Shown here: one piece after another, positions 15,711 to 24,993 of the stretch
Layout: every line of letters begins with the position of its first letter
Numbering within the stretch: position 1 is the first letter of the stretch
DNA from: an uncultured Methanobrevibacter sp.
Lineage (GTDB): Archaea; Methanobacteriota; Methanobacteria; Methanobacteriales; Methanobacteriaceae
NCBI RefSeq assembly: GCF_947169325.1
Contig: NZ_CAMVPN010000007.1
Coordinates: forward strand, 1-54,287
Length of the DNA: 54,287 nucleotides
Direction of reading: 5' to 3'
Position numbers and translations under genes: made by a program
The notes under the pieces: generated by a model
Database searches by the model: none
Told to the model about the DNA's origin: nothing
Seen by the model: only the letters and a program-made list of their open reading frames with translations

Positions 15711-16730
15711 CTAACAAACTCTAGGAACCGGATCGGCTATAGGTGCTTCAAGGATTCTTTCACCGCCGATAGGAGTGTTTACAACCACATAGTCTCCTTC
15801 GACAACTTCACCGATTATAGCTGCATTTTCACCATATTTTTCACCTTTGATGGCTTCAAGGATTTCCTCCGCCTTATCGGCCTTAACTCCCATGACCACT
15901 TTTCCTTCGTTGGCTACTTCAAACGGATCAATGCCTAACATTTCAGATACTGCATGAACTTCGTCCCTTATCGGAATCGCATCCTGTTCCAAAACAACTC
16001 CCACTCCCGCTTTTGAGGCCATTTCGTTGATTGCGTTTGCAAATCCTCCACGGGTAGGGTCTTTCATTGCAGTAACTCCCCCAATATCTAAAGCTTTTTT
16101 GATAATATTCCACATAGGAGCCACATCGGACTTCAAATCAGTGTCAAAACCGAAACCTTCCCTGAATGACATGAGACTCATTCCATGGTCACCCAAACTG
16201 CCTGTGACGATAATCTTATCGCCGACCTGCAAAGTTGAATCCCTTATCACTTCACCTTTCTTGGCGATTCCGATTCCTGTAGTCACCATGACTATTCCGT
16301 CAAGCTTGTCCTGAGGCATTACCTTTGTATCTCCGGTGATTACGGCCACGTCAACCTCTTCACAGGTTTCGTTAAGGGATTTCATGATTTTGTCCAAATC
16401 ATCTATAGGAAATCCTTCCTGCATAATTATTGCGTTGGAAATAGCCAACGGACGTGCACCCATTACGGAAACATCATTGATTGTTCCTGCTGCGGAAATC
16501 CTACCGATATCTCCTCCAGGGAAGAATAAAGGGTCAATAGTATGACCATCAGTAGTCACTACAATTTCCCAATCGCCGAGCGGAATGGAAGCTCCATCAT
16601 CCAATGCGTCTAAACTAATACCACCGTTTACGCTTTTTTTGGTGATATTATCTAAAACGGTGCTGGCAATCAAATTGGCCATCACTTCTCCGCCGGCACC
16701 ATGATTCATACTGATTTTATCGTCTGACAT
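15711..16730 (-). CDS. hypE: Hydrogenase expression/formation protein HypE
   Basis: The product is 339 residues, the standard length. HypE takes a carbamoyl group from HypF onto its C-terminal cysteine and dehydrates it to thiocyanate, which becomes the cyanide ligand of [NiFe]-hydrogenase. The C-terminus here is DPVPRVC, with the essential terminal Cys present. The ATP-binding segments of the PurM/ThiL fold are visible: NHGAGGEVMANLI, TTDGHTIDPLFFPGGDIG, AAGTINDVSVMGA, VITGDTKVMP and DPTRGGFANAINEMA. A methanogen growing on hydrogen needs it for its F420-reducing and heterodisulfide-linked hydrogenases. The other hyp genes are not in the window. Confidence 0.95.
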   Translation of the reverse strand: MSDDKISMNHGAGGEVMANLIASTVLDNITKKSVNGGISLDALDDGASIPLGDWEIVVTTDGHTIDPLFFPGGDIGRISAAGTINDVSVMGARPLAISNAIIMQEGFPIDDLDKIMKSLNETCEEVDVAVITGDTKVMPQDKLDGIVMVTTGIGIAKKGEVIRDSTLQVGDKIIVTGSLGDHGMSLMSFREGFGFDTDLKSDVAPMWNIIKKALDIGGVTAMKDPTRGGFANAINEMASKAGVGVVLEQDAIPIRDEVHAVSEMLGIDPFEVANEGKVVMGVKADKAEEILEAIKGEKYGENAAIIGEVVEGDYVVVNTPIGGERILEAPIADPVPRVC

Positions 16731-16852
16731 TATATCTCCTAATAATCTATTATCAATAAATGATTATGTAAAAACAAGTATATAATTATAGTTAATTTTT
16801 TAAAAAAATGAGTTGAAAAATAAAAAAAAGAGAATTTAAATATGTGATATAT

Positions 16853-17227
16853 TTAAATTAATACGCCGTTGATAACACCGTCTTGACCAGGCCTGGATGT
16901 TACTTTAGCATTACCTTCAGGGGTTTCTACGATAGCACCTTTGGTAATGATGTTCCTTCTTACGTAGTTAGGGTTTGCGGTGTTTTCGATTACTCCGAGA
17001 ATGTCTACTACTTTGGTTTTACCGTTAGCGTCGGTTACGTTGATTTTGTTACCGGTAGCTAATCTGAGTTTTTCGTTTCCACCACGAGTTCTGATTTTTC
17101 TTAATTTTTTTTCATCTAATCTAGTTTCAGCAGGATCTCTTCCTAATTCTGATTTCCTTTTTCCACGGTTTGCAACATTTCTTGCACCGGATGGACTTCT
17201 AGTTGATTTTCCTTGAGAAATTGCCAT
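16853..17227 (-). CDS. rps8e: 30S ribosomal protein S8e
   Basis: The product is 124 residues, the size of archaeal S8e. The basic N-terminus [19 protein letters not shown] and the segments [26 protein letters not shown] and [30 protein letters not shown] are typical of this archaeal/eukaryotic ribosomal protein. It is absent from bacteria and so marks the window as archaeal. It is monocistronic, with TTAGGTGAAAT before the start and a good TATA box about 150 bases upstream. Codon use is notably regular, as expected for a highly expressed gene. Confidence 0.96.
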   Translation of the reverse strand: MAISQGKSTRSPSGARNVANRGKRKSELGRDPAETRLDEKKLRKIRTRGGNEKLRLATGNKINVTDANGKTKVVDILGVIENTANPNYVRRNIITKGAIVETPEGNAKVTSRPGQDGVINGVLI

Positions 17228-17375
17228 TATTTCACCTAATAAATATAATTTAATAAATAATAATCGCAGTCAATAAGACTCTTTCAATTAAAACTGTGCG
17301 CAAGAAAAAATAACAGTTCAATTATAGAGAGCAATAAAGAGCCCTAAAGAATAATGATAATAAAATATTACTTTA

Positions 17376-17392
17376 TCATTATATATAAATGT
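17376..17392 (-). promoter_or_regulatory. TATA box of the rps8e promoter
   Basis: Read on the minus strand, CATTTATATATAATG is a near-ideal archaeal TATA box. A start site about 25 bases downstream would give an S8e leader of roughly 125 bases, long for an archaeon and possibly regulatory. No clear leader structure was found. Confidence 0.5.
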
Positions 17393-17420
17393 TTTATTTT
17401 TAGGCCTATTTTCACAAAAA

Positions 17421-17657
17421 TTACAATTTATTTTTCAAAATAAATTCATCGATGAGTTTGTCGAAATCCTCTTCGGAAAGATTTTCATCAGATGCTGCCT
17501 TAAGAATCTTTTGAATTTCCTCGTCGGGAACGTCATCTCCCAAAAGCTCAAGGAGCAAATCCTTCAAATCCCCGTCGTCAATGTATGCTTCGCCGTTTTC
17601 ACTCATCAGACGGGATTCATCATCCTCATCAAAAACATAATAGGGAACCTTATCCAT
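17421..17657 (-). CDS. Small acidic hypothetical protein
   Basis: This 78-residue protein is very rich in Asp and Glu, with two likely amphipathic helices (DLKDLLLELLGDDVPDEEIQKIL and SEEDFDKLIDEFILK) and no Cys or hydrophobic segment. The alternating helix pattern is vaguely EF-hand or UBA-like, but no calcium loop is present. AGGTGTTGAT precedes the ATG. It follows another acidic protein by eight bases on the same strand. I do not recognise the family; a protein-binding role is a guess. Confidence 0.6.
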   Translation of the reverse strand: MDKVPYYVFDEDDESRLMSENGEAYIDDGDLKDLLLELLGDDVPDEEIQKILKAASDENLSEEDFDKLIDEFILKNKL

Positions 17658-17665
17658 ATCAACAC

Positions 17666-17953
17666 CTAATCCAGGTCAGGGAATTCATAATATACAATTT
17701 CATATGGGTCGTCGTCGAAATACCATTCGTTGGGCTCTTTGAGCTCGTCCTCATCCTCGTCTTCAAGCATGAACCCGTCCTCATCGACGTCGCCTTCAAT
17801 TTGAACTACAATATTAACGTTTTCTCCCAAAGACTCCACATCAATGCCCAGCGCATCAAGGTCTATTTCTATTTCATCACCATCTATTGCGCTTTCGGGC
17901 AAAACAATAACAATCTCGTCTCCGGGTTTGACATTAACGTTTTGGTTATTCAA
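17666..17953 (-). CDS. Acidic hypothetical protein
   Basis: The product is 95 residues from a TTG at 17953, which sits eight bases behind an ideal GGAGG. A TTG at 17968, five codons upstream, places that GGAGG inside the gene and is less likely. The first half is beta-like (VKPGDEIVIVLPESAIDGDEIEIDLDAL, VNIVVQIEGDV). The second half is an Asp/Glu run followed by aromatic acidic residues (EWYFDDDPYEIVYYEF). It is first in a two-gene operon with the 78-residue acidic protein. The family is not recognised. Confidence 0.6.
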   Translation of the reverse strand: MNNQNVNVKPGDEIVIVLPESAIDGDEIEIDLDALGIDVESLGENVNIVVQIEGDVDEDGFMLEDEDEDELKEPNEWYFDDDPYEIVYYEFPDLD

Positions 17954-18022
17954 ATTATCATCCTCCAAATTTTTGGAACTTTTTAATTATATTATTTAGT
18001 TTGTCCTATTTAAAATTTAAAG

Positions 18023-18049
18023 AGATAGTAACTTCAGTAGTTACTATCT
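18023..18049 (-). terminator. Perfect 11-bp hairpin at the end of the 115-residue gene
   Basis: AGATAGTAACT and AGTTACTATCT pair perfectly around a 5-base loop that overlaps the TGA stop. On the minus strand it is followed by CTTTAAATTTTAAA. It is probably a terminator or a 3' stabilising hairpin. Confidence 0.5.
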
Positions 18050-18381
18050 ATTTCGAAACTGAGCTCTGGAATTCCGAACTTGTTTCTGCACCTGATGGAG
18101 CAGATCTTGAGGTTTTCGATAAACATTGTGAAGCATAGGCAGATACTGTCACAGTCAATGCCTATCTTGACGTTTGAATTTTCCAGAACCTGTTTTGAGA
18201 TGTCAAACACCTCTGATGCGTTGTCGACAAGCACCAATGTCGGAATGTTGTTCTTGTCTATGCCAAGAAAGATTCCTTCCGAAATGCTGTAGTCGGCGCA
18301 GTATCCATTTCGACCGTCAATTTTTCCTACAAAGGTATCGTTTACCTCATCATAACTTGATATCAATCTTTGCTTTTCCAT
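18034..18381 (-). CDS. Hypothetical protein, weakly DUF2283-like
   Basis: This 115-residue protein has the pattern YDEVNDTFVGKI at the N-terminus, then GIFLGIDKNNIPTLVLVDNASEVFDIS. This recalls small DUF2283 proteins (YDEEADVLYI, later GIEILNAS), but the resemblance is weak. The C-terminal third has five cysteines (CDSICLC, CSIRC), which may bind metal. GAGGTTGAT before the ATG supports the start. It is monocistronic with a hairpin over its stop. The function is unknown. Confidence 0.5.
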   Translation of the reverse strand: MEKQRLISSYDEVNDTFVGKIDGRNGYCADYSISEGIFLGIDKNNIPTLVLVDNASEVFDISKQVLENSNVKIGIDCDSICLCFTMFIENLKICSIRCRNKFGIPELSFEIDSNY

Positions 18382-18551
18382 GTTATCAACCTCATACTTA
18401 CTTTAGCACCTATAACATATAAAGAAAGTGCGAGAGCATTTGAAAAGTATTCTAAAAGCATTATGAGGTAAATAAAACAATATCAAGGCAATAAAATTGT
18501 TCCCACAAAAGAATATTAAGAGGATTGAACAAAGTATAATCAGGTGTCAAT

Positions 18552-19235
18552 ATGGTAGAGGAAAGCCCGGAACAGTTAGCCCTTGAAGCCGAAATAAAAG
18601 AGCAAGCCCAAAAGTTCATAACATACCTCAATTCCACACTTCCCGAAAGCATGGAACTGGAATACGAAGGGTTTTACAGACGAGGATTTTTCGTAAGCAA
18701 AAAAAGGTATGCCGTCATTGAAGACGGGGAAATCATTGCAAAAGGACTTGAACTGGTTAGAAGGGACTGGGCGCCGATAGTCAAAAAGACACAGGAAGAC
18801 ATACTCATGGCAATCCTAAGGGAAGGGGATGCGGACAAGGCAATCAAAGCCGTTAAAAAAGTTCTCAAAAGACTGAAGAAAGGTGAAGTCAACAACAAGG
18901 AACTCATCATACACACACAAATCACAAAGCCCCTTGACCAGTACAAGCAAGTCGGACCACATGTCGTGGCTGCAAAAAAAATAGAAGAACACGGCATTAA
19001 AGTGAGCCGTGGAACCATCATCCAGTATATAATCGTGAAGGGAAAGGGATCCATAAGCCAAAGGGCCGTTCCGTACGAATACAGTGAAGGATATGCATAT
19101 GACAAGGACTACTACATCAACAATCAGCTGATTCCGGCGGTTGAGAGAATCATGTATGCCTTCGGGTACACAAAAAAGGACCTGGAGGACATGTCCAGAG
19201 GTGAGGTCCAGCAAAGTCTTGATGCATTCTTCTGA
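18552..19235 (+). CDS. polB2: Split family-B DNA polymerase, small C-terminal subunit (PolB2)
   Basis: The product is 227 residues. It starts where a normal family-B polymerase would be in its palm: YRRGFFVSKKRYAVI carries the K-K-R-Y primer-template motif. It continues through the thumb: RRDWAPIVKKTQEDIL, HTQITKPLDQYKQVGPHVVAAKK and YYINNQLIPAVERIMYAFGY. In Methanothermobacter thermautotrophicus the B-type polymerase is split into two genes, and the small one (about 220 residues) matches this protein. It therefore must associate with a large subunit encoded elsewhere to form an active enzyme. AGGTGT precedes the start. The split form is a good marker for Methanobacteriales. Confidence 0.92.
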   Translation: MVEESPEQLALEAEIKEQAQKFITYLNSTLPESMELEYEGFYRRGFFVSKKRYAVIEDGEIIAKGLELVRRDWAPIVKKTQEDILMAILREGDADKAIKAVKKVLKRLKKGEVNNKELIIHTQITKPLDQYKQVGPHVVAAKKIEEHGIKVSRGTIIQYIIVKGKGSISQRAVPYEYSEGYAYDKDYYINNQLIPAVERIMYAFGYTKKDLEDMSRGEVQQSLDAFF

Positions 19236-19272
19236 AAAATATAAATAATCTCAAAACCATAAATATCCTTAT

Positions 19273-19968
19273 ATGTATAACGATGATAACGACCGTGTCG
19301 TATTTTTTGATATAGATGGAACATTGCTTGACACTTCTGATTTTGCTGAAACAGCAAGAAAAGCAGCTATCGGACTGATGGTGGATAACGGTTTGCCTCT
19401 TGATAAGGATGAGGCCTACGGCGTTTTAAAAACAATCATCCGTGAAAAAGGGTCAAATTACGGCAAGCATTTCAACGTGCTCACCCAGGTTGTGCTTGGC
19501 CACGAAGATCCCATGCTCGTAGCCCTCGGAATGATTACATACCACAACGTTAAGATGGCACTTTTAAGGCCTTTTCCAGAAACACTCGATACATTGATTT
19601 ATCTGAAAAGCCAGGGCTACAGATTGGCAGTAATTTCAAACGGGATAACCATCAAGCAGTGGGAGAAGCTTGTAAGACTCAACATCCACTCATTTTTCGA
19701 TGCGGTGATTACTTCCGAAGAGGTCGGAAAGGAAAAACCAGACAAACTGATTTATGATGTTGCAATAAGAAAAATGCATGGAAATCCTGAAAAATCAGTG
19801 ATGATTGGAAACAAGTTCAAAGCAGACGCTTTGGGTGCCGTCAATGCGGGATTAAGTGCTATTCTTGTAAACTCTGACGTTACAGAAGATGACAGAGAAT
19901 ACATCAAAAAACATAAACTGGACATTACAATTGTTGATGATATTGGTGATGTTAATACAATATTATAA
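19273..19968 (+). CDS. HAD-superfamily phosphatase
   Basis: The product is 231 residues. Motif I FFDIDGTLLDTS (nucleophile and acid Asp) is near residue 11. A helical cap (residues 18-95) of the C1 type follows. Motif II VISNGI is near 117, motif III Lys is in GKEKPDKLIYD near 157, and motif IV IGNKFKADALGAVNAG near 178 has Lys-Phe-Lys-Ala-Asp where many members have D-x3-D. The organisation fits the archaeal TIGR02253-like subgroup, whose substrates are small phosphorylated metabolites. The start is the only ATG near the motif and has no strong ribosome-binding site. It lies 37 bases after polB2, perhaps in the same transcript. Confidence 0.8.
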   Translation: MYNDDNDRVVFFDIDGTLLDTSDFAETARKAAIGLMVDNGLPLDKDEAYGVLKTIIREKGSNYGKHFNVLTQVVLGHEDPMLVALGMITYHNVKMALLRPFPETLDTLIYLKSQGYRLAVISNGITIKQWEKLVRLNIHSFFDAVITSEEVGKEKPDKLIYDVAIRKMHGNPEKSVMIGNKFKADALGAVNAGLSAILVNSDVTEDDREYIKKHKLDITIVDDIGDVNTIL

Positions 19969-19989
19969 CTCACCAAAACAACTATTTTT

Positions 19990-20763
19990 TTAAAATTCGA
20001 GTTCTAAAGTCACTGGACAGTGGTCTGAACCGTAAACGTCGGACAATATTTCAGCTATTTTTACGTTGTCCTTCATTTCTTCATTTACATAAAAATAGTC
20101 AAGTCTCCACCCTGCATTCCTTTCACGTGCACGGGTTCTGTAGCTCCACCATGTAAAGTTGTTTTCGCCTTCGTCAAACATCCTGAAAGTGTCGATGAAT
20201 CCTGCTTCTTCTAACTGGTCCAGCCATGCGCGTTCCTCAGGCAGGTATCCTGATTTTCCTTCACAGTTTTTCGGATTGTATACATCGATTGGATTGTGGG
20301 CGATATTGTAGTCTCCGGTTATGACCAGATTCTTTCCTTGCTTTTTAAGTTCAATGAGCTCCTCAAGCAACGCATCGCAGAATGCAACCTTGAAATCAAG
20401 TCTTTTGGATTCCATCCCGCTGTTCGGAAAGTAGATGTTGTATAATATGAAGTCAGGATATTCAATTTTTAAAACCCTTCCTTCACTGTCAAGCTCTTCA
20501 ATGCCAAGACCTTTTGTCACATTAACGGCCTCGATTTTGGAGTATGTGCCAACGCCGCTGTATCCTTTCCTTTCAGCTTCGTTGTAGTACTTATGAAATC
20601 CATCAACGCCCGCCAATTTCTTTGGAATATCCTTTTCGGTAGCTCTTACTTCCTGAAAGTTGATGATGTCTGCATCACTGTTTTCAAACCAGCTCCAGAA
20701 TTCCTCCTTTTTGGAAACTGCCCTTATACCATTGACGTTCCAAGAAACCAGCTTGATAGACAT
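19990..20763 (-). CDS. xth: Exodeoxyribonuclease III / AP endonuclease
   Basis: The product is 257 residues. All ExoIII motifs are present: SWNVNGIRA, NFQEVRA (metal Glu), YNIYFPNSG, GDYNIAHNPIDVYNP (catalytic Asp and Asn), LDYFYVNEEM and GSDHCPVTLEL (catalytic His). The homologue in Methanothermobacter (Mth212) cuts at AP sites and also directly at deoxyuridine, replacing a uracil glycosylase; whether this copy shares that activity cannot be read from sequence. The ATG overlaps the TAA of pheS by one base, with GGAGT upstream, so the two are translationally coupled. It repairs oxidised and deaminated DNA in the cytoplasm. Confidence 0.94.
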   Translation of the reverse strand: MSIKLVSWNVNGIRAVSKKEEFWSWFENSDADIINFQEVRATEKDIPKKLAGVDGFHKYYNEAERKGYSGVGTYSKIEAVNVTKGLGIEELDSEGRVLKIEYPDFILYNIYFPNSGMESKRLDFKVAFCDALLEELIELKKQGKNLVITGDYNIAHNPIDVYNPKNCEGKSGYLPEERAWLDQLEEAGFIDTFRMFDEGENNFTWWSYRTRARERNAGWRLDYFYVNEEMKDNVKIAEILSDVYGSDHCPVTLELEF

Positions 20764-22304
20764 TATAATCTGACTCCTTTATCAAGAGGAACTTCACGAA
20801 GCCAATTGATGTCACTTTTGTATAGCATACGGATGTCTTCCACATCGTATCTAATCATTGCAAGCCTTTCTATACCCATACCGAATGCCAATGCAGGCTG
20901 GTCAATGCCTAACGGTTTGAGCACTTCTGGCCTGAACATTCCGGCACCTCCAAGCTCAATCCAGCTTTCCTTTTCCTCGAGATAAATCTCACTTTCGGTA
21001 GAGAGATAAGTGTACGGGAAGTAGGCAGGTCTGAACCTTACTTCAAATCCTAATTTTTTATAGAACTCTTTTAAAACACCTAAAAGATTTTGATAGCTGA
21101 TTCCTTCACCGCATACCAGTCCTTCAACCTGGTGGAATTCAGGCAGGTGCTTGTAATCGAAGGTTTCTCTCCTGAATACCCTTCCGACTGAAAACATCTT
21201 GATTGGAGGCTCATGTTCAAAAAGGTGTTTTGTTGAGATTCCTGTTGTGTGTGTCCTTAAGACGCTTTGGCGTGCAATGTCCTCGCTCCAATCGTATTGC
21301 CATCCAATTGATCCGGTATCTGCTCCGGTTTCGTGGGTTTCTGCAGTGAGTTTCACAAGGTCCATGTCCGGCAAATCACAGGTGAGAGGATTTTTGAGAT
21401 AGAATGTGTCCTGCATTTCACGGGCCGCATGGTCCTGTGGCTGGAAAAGTGAATCGAAGTTCCAGAATGCTGATTCGACATATTCACCATTGTCTTCAAC
21501 AAATCCCATATCCAAAAAGATGTCCCTGATTTCGTCAATGATTACTCTTAAAGGGTGCTTTTTGCCTGCAAAGATGACTGGAGCTTCTGCATTAATGTCA
21601 TAAGGACGGTATTCTAAATCTTTCCATTGCCCATCCTTGAGATGCTGGTGTGTTAATTGAGTGGCCTGTTCTTTGATAATGAATCCTTCCTCAAGAATAG
21701 CTTCACCTTTAGGCAGTATTTTAAAGGAATGTGAGGTTTCCTTTTTGACGTTTAAAATGTTTTTCCTGCCCGCTAATTTTTTGACTCCGTTGAGCAAATC
21801 ATCAGTGAAAAGTCGGACCCCGTCAGCATTTGCCTTCAGGTAATCCAGAGTTTCCTCATCCACATCCATTTTGGATGCAAAATCCTTACCGAAATCTGTG
21901 ATTGTAACCATTCCCTTATCGATGTTTGCCCAGTTTTTACGGCGAAGCCAACCGATAGCGATGTTTGTTTCCTTTTTGTCAACACCGGTTTCTGTGGATA
22001 AATCTTTCATGTGAATCCTGTCTTTATTAGCCAAGGCATTCAATATCCTACGTTCAGGAAGTCCCTTTTCGGCATATTCCTTTCCGTCATCAGTCAATGA
22101 ATAGATTTCCTCAACGTCCTTGTGCATTTCGATAATGTCCTTTGATGCAAGGGAACCTGCAGCACTCATTACTGACTTGATGTCCATACCAGTGTTTTTG
22201 GCAATCTCTTCAGGAGTTGCCTCAGGATTGGCTTCCAGTTCTTTTAAAAGTTTCTTTTCATAGATATGCAATTCACTAATGGTTTTTTTAATATCCTCAC
22301 TCAT
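20763..22304 (-). CDS. pheS: Phenylalanine--tRNA ligase, alpha subunit
   Basis: The product is 513 residues, the archaeal/eukaryotic length. The N-terminal 180 residues form winged-helix repeats ([44 protein letters not shown]) used for tRNA contact. The class II catalytic core follows: motif 1 near [14 protein letters not shown], motif 2 [21 protein letters not shown] and motif 3 [15 protein letters not shown]. It charges tRNA-Phe together with PheT, whose gene is not here. GGTGT precedes the ATG, and xth overlaps its end. Confidence 0.96.
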   Translation of the reverse strand: MSEDIKKTISELHIYEKKLLKELEANPEATPEEIAKNTGMDIKSVMSAAGSLASKDIIEMHKDVEEIYSLTDDGKEYAEKGLPERRILNALANKDRIHMKDLSTETGVDKKETNIAIGWLRRKNWANIDKGMVTITDFGKDFASKMDVDEETLDYLKANADGVRLFTDDLLNGVKKLAGRKNILNVKKETSHSFKILPKGEAILEEGFIIKEQATQLTHQHLKDGQWKDLEYRPYDINAEAPVIFAGKKHPLRVIIDEIRDIFLDMGFVEDNGEYVESAFWNFDSLFQPQDHAAREMQDTFYLKNPLTCDLPDMDLVKLTAETHETGADTGSIGWQYDWSEDIARQSVLRTHTTGISTKHLFEHEPPIKMFSVGRVFRRETFDYKHLPEFHQVEGLVCGEGISYQNLLGVLKEFYKKLGFEVRFRPAYFPYTYLSTESEIYLEEKESWIELGGAGMFRPEVLKPLGIDQPALAFGMGIERLAMIRYDVEDIRMLYKSDINWLREVPLDKGVRL

Positions 22305-22423
22305 TTAAACACCATAATTTTAAGATTAATAATATAATAATATATGTTTGAAAACATTAATAAATATAGTGCCTAACTGGAAAAATCAACATATATTTAC
22401 CATGAATTAAAAAAATATTAATC

Positions 22424-22849
22424 ATGAGCGAAATTACTGAAGCCGTAAGGCTATTTGAAGAGGGTTACGTGTGTTCACAAGCAGTGTTTGCGGCATTTTC
22501 CCCAGATTTGGGTCTTGAAAAAGAGCAGGCATTGAAGATTGGAGCATGTTTTGGAAGTGGAATGAGAAAAGGAGAGGTTTGCGGAGCCTGCACCGGTGCG
22601 CTGATGGCATTGGGTCTTAAATACGGCCAGAGCAAGGAAAAGTCAAATGAAGCCTGTGAAAGATTTTTGGATAAATTTGAAAATGAAAACGGTTCCTACA
22701 TCTGCAACGAGCTTCTTGGATGCGACATCAGAACAAAAGAAGGGGTTGAATTTGCAGTTGAAAACAGACTGTTTAAGGAATTCTGTCCGAAGATGGTTGA
22801 ATCCGCAGCAAAACTTACAAAAGAAATAATTGAAGGGGGGATAGAATAA
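22424..22849 (+). CDS. C-GCAxxG-C-C family redox-type protein
   Basis: The product is 141 residues. Cys in GYVCSQAVF is followed by CFGSGMRKGEVCGACTGALMALG, then conserved cysteines in NEACERF, YICNELLGCD and KEFCP. This is the C-GCAxxG-C-C family (formerly C_GCAxxG_C_C), small cysteine-rich proteins common in anaerobes and thought to bind metal or take part in redox reactions. No ribosome-binding site is visible before the ATG, so the transcript may be leaderless. A G/C-rich hairpin overlaps its stop. Its precise role is unknown. Confidence 0.85.
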   Translation: MSEITEAVRLFEEGYVCSQAVFAAFSPDLGLEKEQALKIGACFGSGMRKGEVCGACTGALMALGLKYGQSKEKSNEACERFLDKFENENGSYICNELLGCDIRTKEGVEFAVENRLFKEFCPKMVESAAKLTKEIIEGGIE

Positions 22850-22859
22850 TCCCCCCCTT
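22833..22859. terminator. G6/C6 hairpin between convergent genes
   Basis: AAGGGGGGAT pairs with ATCCCCCC(C)TT around a 6-base loop that contains the stop codon of the C-GCAxxG gene. It lies eight bases from the stop of the convergent CitG-like gene and probably serves both directions. Confidence 0.6.
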
Positions 22860-22866
22860 AAAAAAC

Positions 22867-23745
22867 TTATTCGAAATTGGATTTAAGATAGCTTACAAAA
22901 ATGGATGCTGCTGTCAAATCGGCAGTGGTTCCAGGATTGTACTTGTTTTTAAACAGATAATCGTCAAACTCTTTTAACCTTTCACCAAAGTCATCAGCAT
23001 CCTTGAGGTTTAAAAGATCCCTTGTCATCATTGATATTTTCAAAGCCTCATCTGAGCCGTATTTTCTTGAAATCAGTGTGTCGGGAACCTGTGATAGTAT
23101 TGTGAGGAATGTCAAAACACATGCTTCGTTTTTGGTTTTTTCATCCTTAAGTTCATGATATGTGGGATATCCTATTTCAAAGACTGCAGGCATGTCGGAG
23201 GTCATCTCACGGGCAAGCATGTCCCATGGCGCTGAGATTTTCAAAACGTCAAACATTGTCTGATTGTTTTGCCTCAGCTCGTTTTTTGCATTGTCGCTTG
23301 AAACGTCGTATTCGTCCTGGTCGCCCATTCCTCCCGCATCGGCAATGTTTATCGCATCATATAAATCGCATGCATCATCGACTGAGGTGTTTGCCATTAG
23401 CACCTTGACATTTTCCCTTATCTCATCAAAATCGGAACTTATTGCGGCCGCAACAGCAATTGGTGTTGTCATCATCACGATTCCGAGGTTGGTGTTGTTC
23501 TTAATCCATCTGTCGGTTTCGGCCACTGCCTGGAGAATGTATTTTCCAAGTTCAGGGTTTTCGATGTCCACATCACTGCATGCTTCACGGATTGTGTCTC
23601 CGATGACAATGCCGCTTATCACGAAGTCCTCAAACTCCATGTCGTCATAGTCTCGGGTTCTATGGACATTTCCAGGTTTTGGATAACCGCTGACCTCAAG
23701 TGCTGAGGCAATCTGTGCTATTTTTGCAATTTCATCAGGGTTCAT
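22867..23745 (-). CDS. Triphosphoribosyl-dephospho-CoA synthase family protein (CitG/MdcB-like)
   Basis: The product is 292 residues, all helical. [23 protein letters not shown] is the family's signature N-terminal segment (P-KPGNVH-x-RD), and [26 protein letters not shown] and [16 protein letters not shown] are the other conserved blocks. CitG and MdcB attach ribose-triphosphate to dephospho-CoA for citrate or malonate lyases, which are absent here. Archaeal homologues must therefore make something else, and from memory the family recurs among genes linked to tetrahydromethanopterin-dependent C1 metabolism. Its start overlaps the stop of hemB (ATGA), so the two are cotranslated. Confidence 0.82.
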   Translation of the reverse strand: MNPDEIAKIAQIASALEVSGYPKPGNVHRTRDYDDMEFEDFVISGIVIGDTIREACSDVDIENPELGKYILQAVAETDRWIKNNTNLGIVMMTTPIAVAAAISSDFDEIRENVKVLMANTSVDDACDLYDAINIADAGGMGDQDEYDVSSDNAKNELRQNNQTMFDVLKISAPWDMLAREMTSDMPAVFEIGYPTYHELKDEKTKNEACVLTFLTILSQVPDTLISRKYGSDEALKISMMTRDLLNLKDADDFGERLKEFDDYLFKNKYNPGTTADLTAASIFVSYLKSNFE

Positions 23746-24746
23746 TCAATCAACTCGTTGAAAAGTAAATATGGTGCAAAGTTAGTGATAATCAGGTCTG
23801 CTCCTGCTCTTTTTATTGAAAGCAGGGATTCCAAAATTGCCCTTTCTGTTAAAAATCCCTTTTCTATAGCTGCCATGAGCATTGCATATTCACCGCTTAC
23901 GTTATATGCAACCAGAGGAAGCATGAATTCATCACGTACCATGCGAACAACATCCAGGTACGGAAGTGCCGGCTTTACCATCAGAAAGTCGCAGCCTTCA
24001 ATGACGTCAAGCTCGCATTCTCTTATGGCTTCAACGGCATTTGCCGGATCCATCTGGTATGATTTCCTGTCACCTGCATGAGGAGATGAGCATGCCGCAA
24101 CCCTGAAGGGTTCGTAAAATGCTGAAGCGTATTTTGCGGAGTATGACATTATCATCACGTTTTCATATCCTTCATCGTCCAGAGTCTGTCTGATTGCACC
24201 GACCCTTCCGTCCATCATGTCTGACGGTGCAACAATGTCTGCTCCGGCTTCGGCATGAGATAATGCAACCTTTGCGATGTATGGAAGTGATTCGTCGTTT
24301 AAAATTTCAATTCCGTCATCAGTATCATCATTTTCAACAATCATGCCGCAGTGGCCATGAGAAGTGTATTGGCACAGGCAAACATCACTTATAATCACAA
24401 GGTTTGTTTCCTTTTTGAGTTTTCTGATGGCTTTCTGCACAATGCCTGTTGCCGAATAGTCTGGAGTCGCTATTTCATCCTTGGTTTCTTCCTTTGGAAT
24501 TCCAAATACTATGATTGACTTCAATCCTTTTGCCTCAAGCTGCTTTGCAAAGTCAACGCCTGCGTCAAGGGAATATCTGAACTCCCCAGGAAGTGAGGAG
24601 ATTTCCTCCTTTTCCATTGCTTGGAGCTCTTCCTTGAAATAGATAGGGTAAATCAGGTCCTCTTTTTCAAGTTTGGTTTCACGCACGATATCTCGGATTT
24701 TAGCATTCTTTCTTAATCTTCTCATTCTTGTTGTTGGAAACTGCAT
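23742..24746 (-). CDS. hemB: Porphobilinogen synthase (delta-aminolevulinate dehydratase)
   Basis: The product is 334 residues. It joins two 5-aminolevulinate molecules, the first common step towards F430, siroheme and cobamides. The zinc-binding cysteines are in [14 protein letters not shown], and the Schiff-base lysines lie in [16 protein letters not shown] and [14 protein letters not shown]. The phosphate-free substrate pocket segment [14 protein letters not shown] is also intact. The ATG at 24746 is preferred over an in-frame GTG at 24755, because that GTG is part of the AAGTGAT ribosome-binding site. Directly upstream of its TATA-like AATTATAAAT lies a five-unit 19-bp repeat array shared with hemD. 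It is translationally coupled to the CitG-like gene. Confidence 0.95.
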   Translation of the reverse strand: MQFPTTRMRRLRKNAKIRDIVRETKLEKEDLIYPIYFKEELQAMEKEEISSLPGEFRYSLDAGVDFAKQLEAKGLKSIIVFGIPKEETKDEIATPDYSATGIVQKAIRKLKKETNLVIISDVCLCQYTSHGHCGMIVENDDTDDGIEILNDESLPYIAKVALSHAEAGADIVAPSDMMDGRVGAIRQTLDDEGYENVMIMSYSAKYASAFYEPFRVAACSSPHAGDRKSYQMDPANAVEAIRECELDVIEGCDFLMVKPALPYLDVVRMVRDEFMLPLVAYNVSGEYAMLMAAIEKGFLTERAILESLLSIKRAGADLIITNFAPYLLFNELIE

Positions 24747-24790
24747 AATTATCACTTGATTATAATTTTGATTTGAAATTATTTATAATT

Positions 24791-24875
24791 GACATATTGT
24801 TCCCCCTATGAAAAATTGTCGTGACAATGTAAAATTGATGTGAGACAGTAAAATTGTTCTGAGTCTGTAAAATTG
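24791..24875 (-). promoter_or_regulatory. Five-unit 19-bp CAATTTTAC array upstream of hemB
   Basis: Read towards hemB, CAATTTTAC units lie at plus-strand positions 24867-24875, 24848-24856 and 24829-24837. CAATTTTTC lies at 24810-24818 and a degenerate CAATATGTC at 24791-24799. The spacing is exactly 19 bp throughout, while the ten bases between cores differ. The array stops next to the TATA-like AATTATAAAT (about 24780-24789). Conserved cores with variable spacers point to a protein-binding array, not a slippage repeat. Confidence 0.6.
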
Positions 24876-24993
24876 CTTTAAAGCAATAATTAAGATTAGA
24901 AAAAGAATTTAACAAAATTTATATAATATTTTTAAAAAATAGTCACATAATATATTTTAAATCTAAAATAAAGAAAATTAATGGATGCATTAA

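Noticed and set aside
24791-24875. CRISPR array upstream of hemB
   Set aside because: The repeats are 9-base cores with 10-base spacers, far shorter than CRISPR repeats and spacers, and no cas1 or cas2 gene is present. The Cas4-like gene is over 10 kb away.
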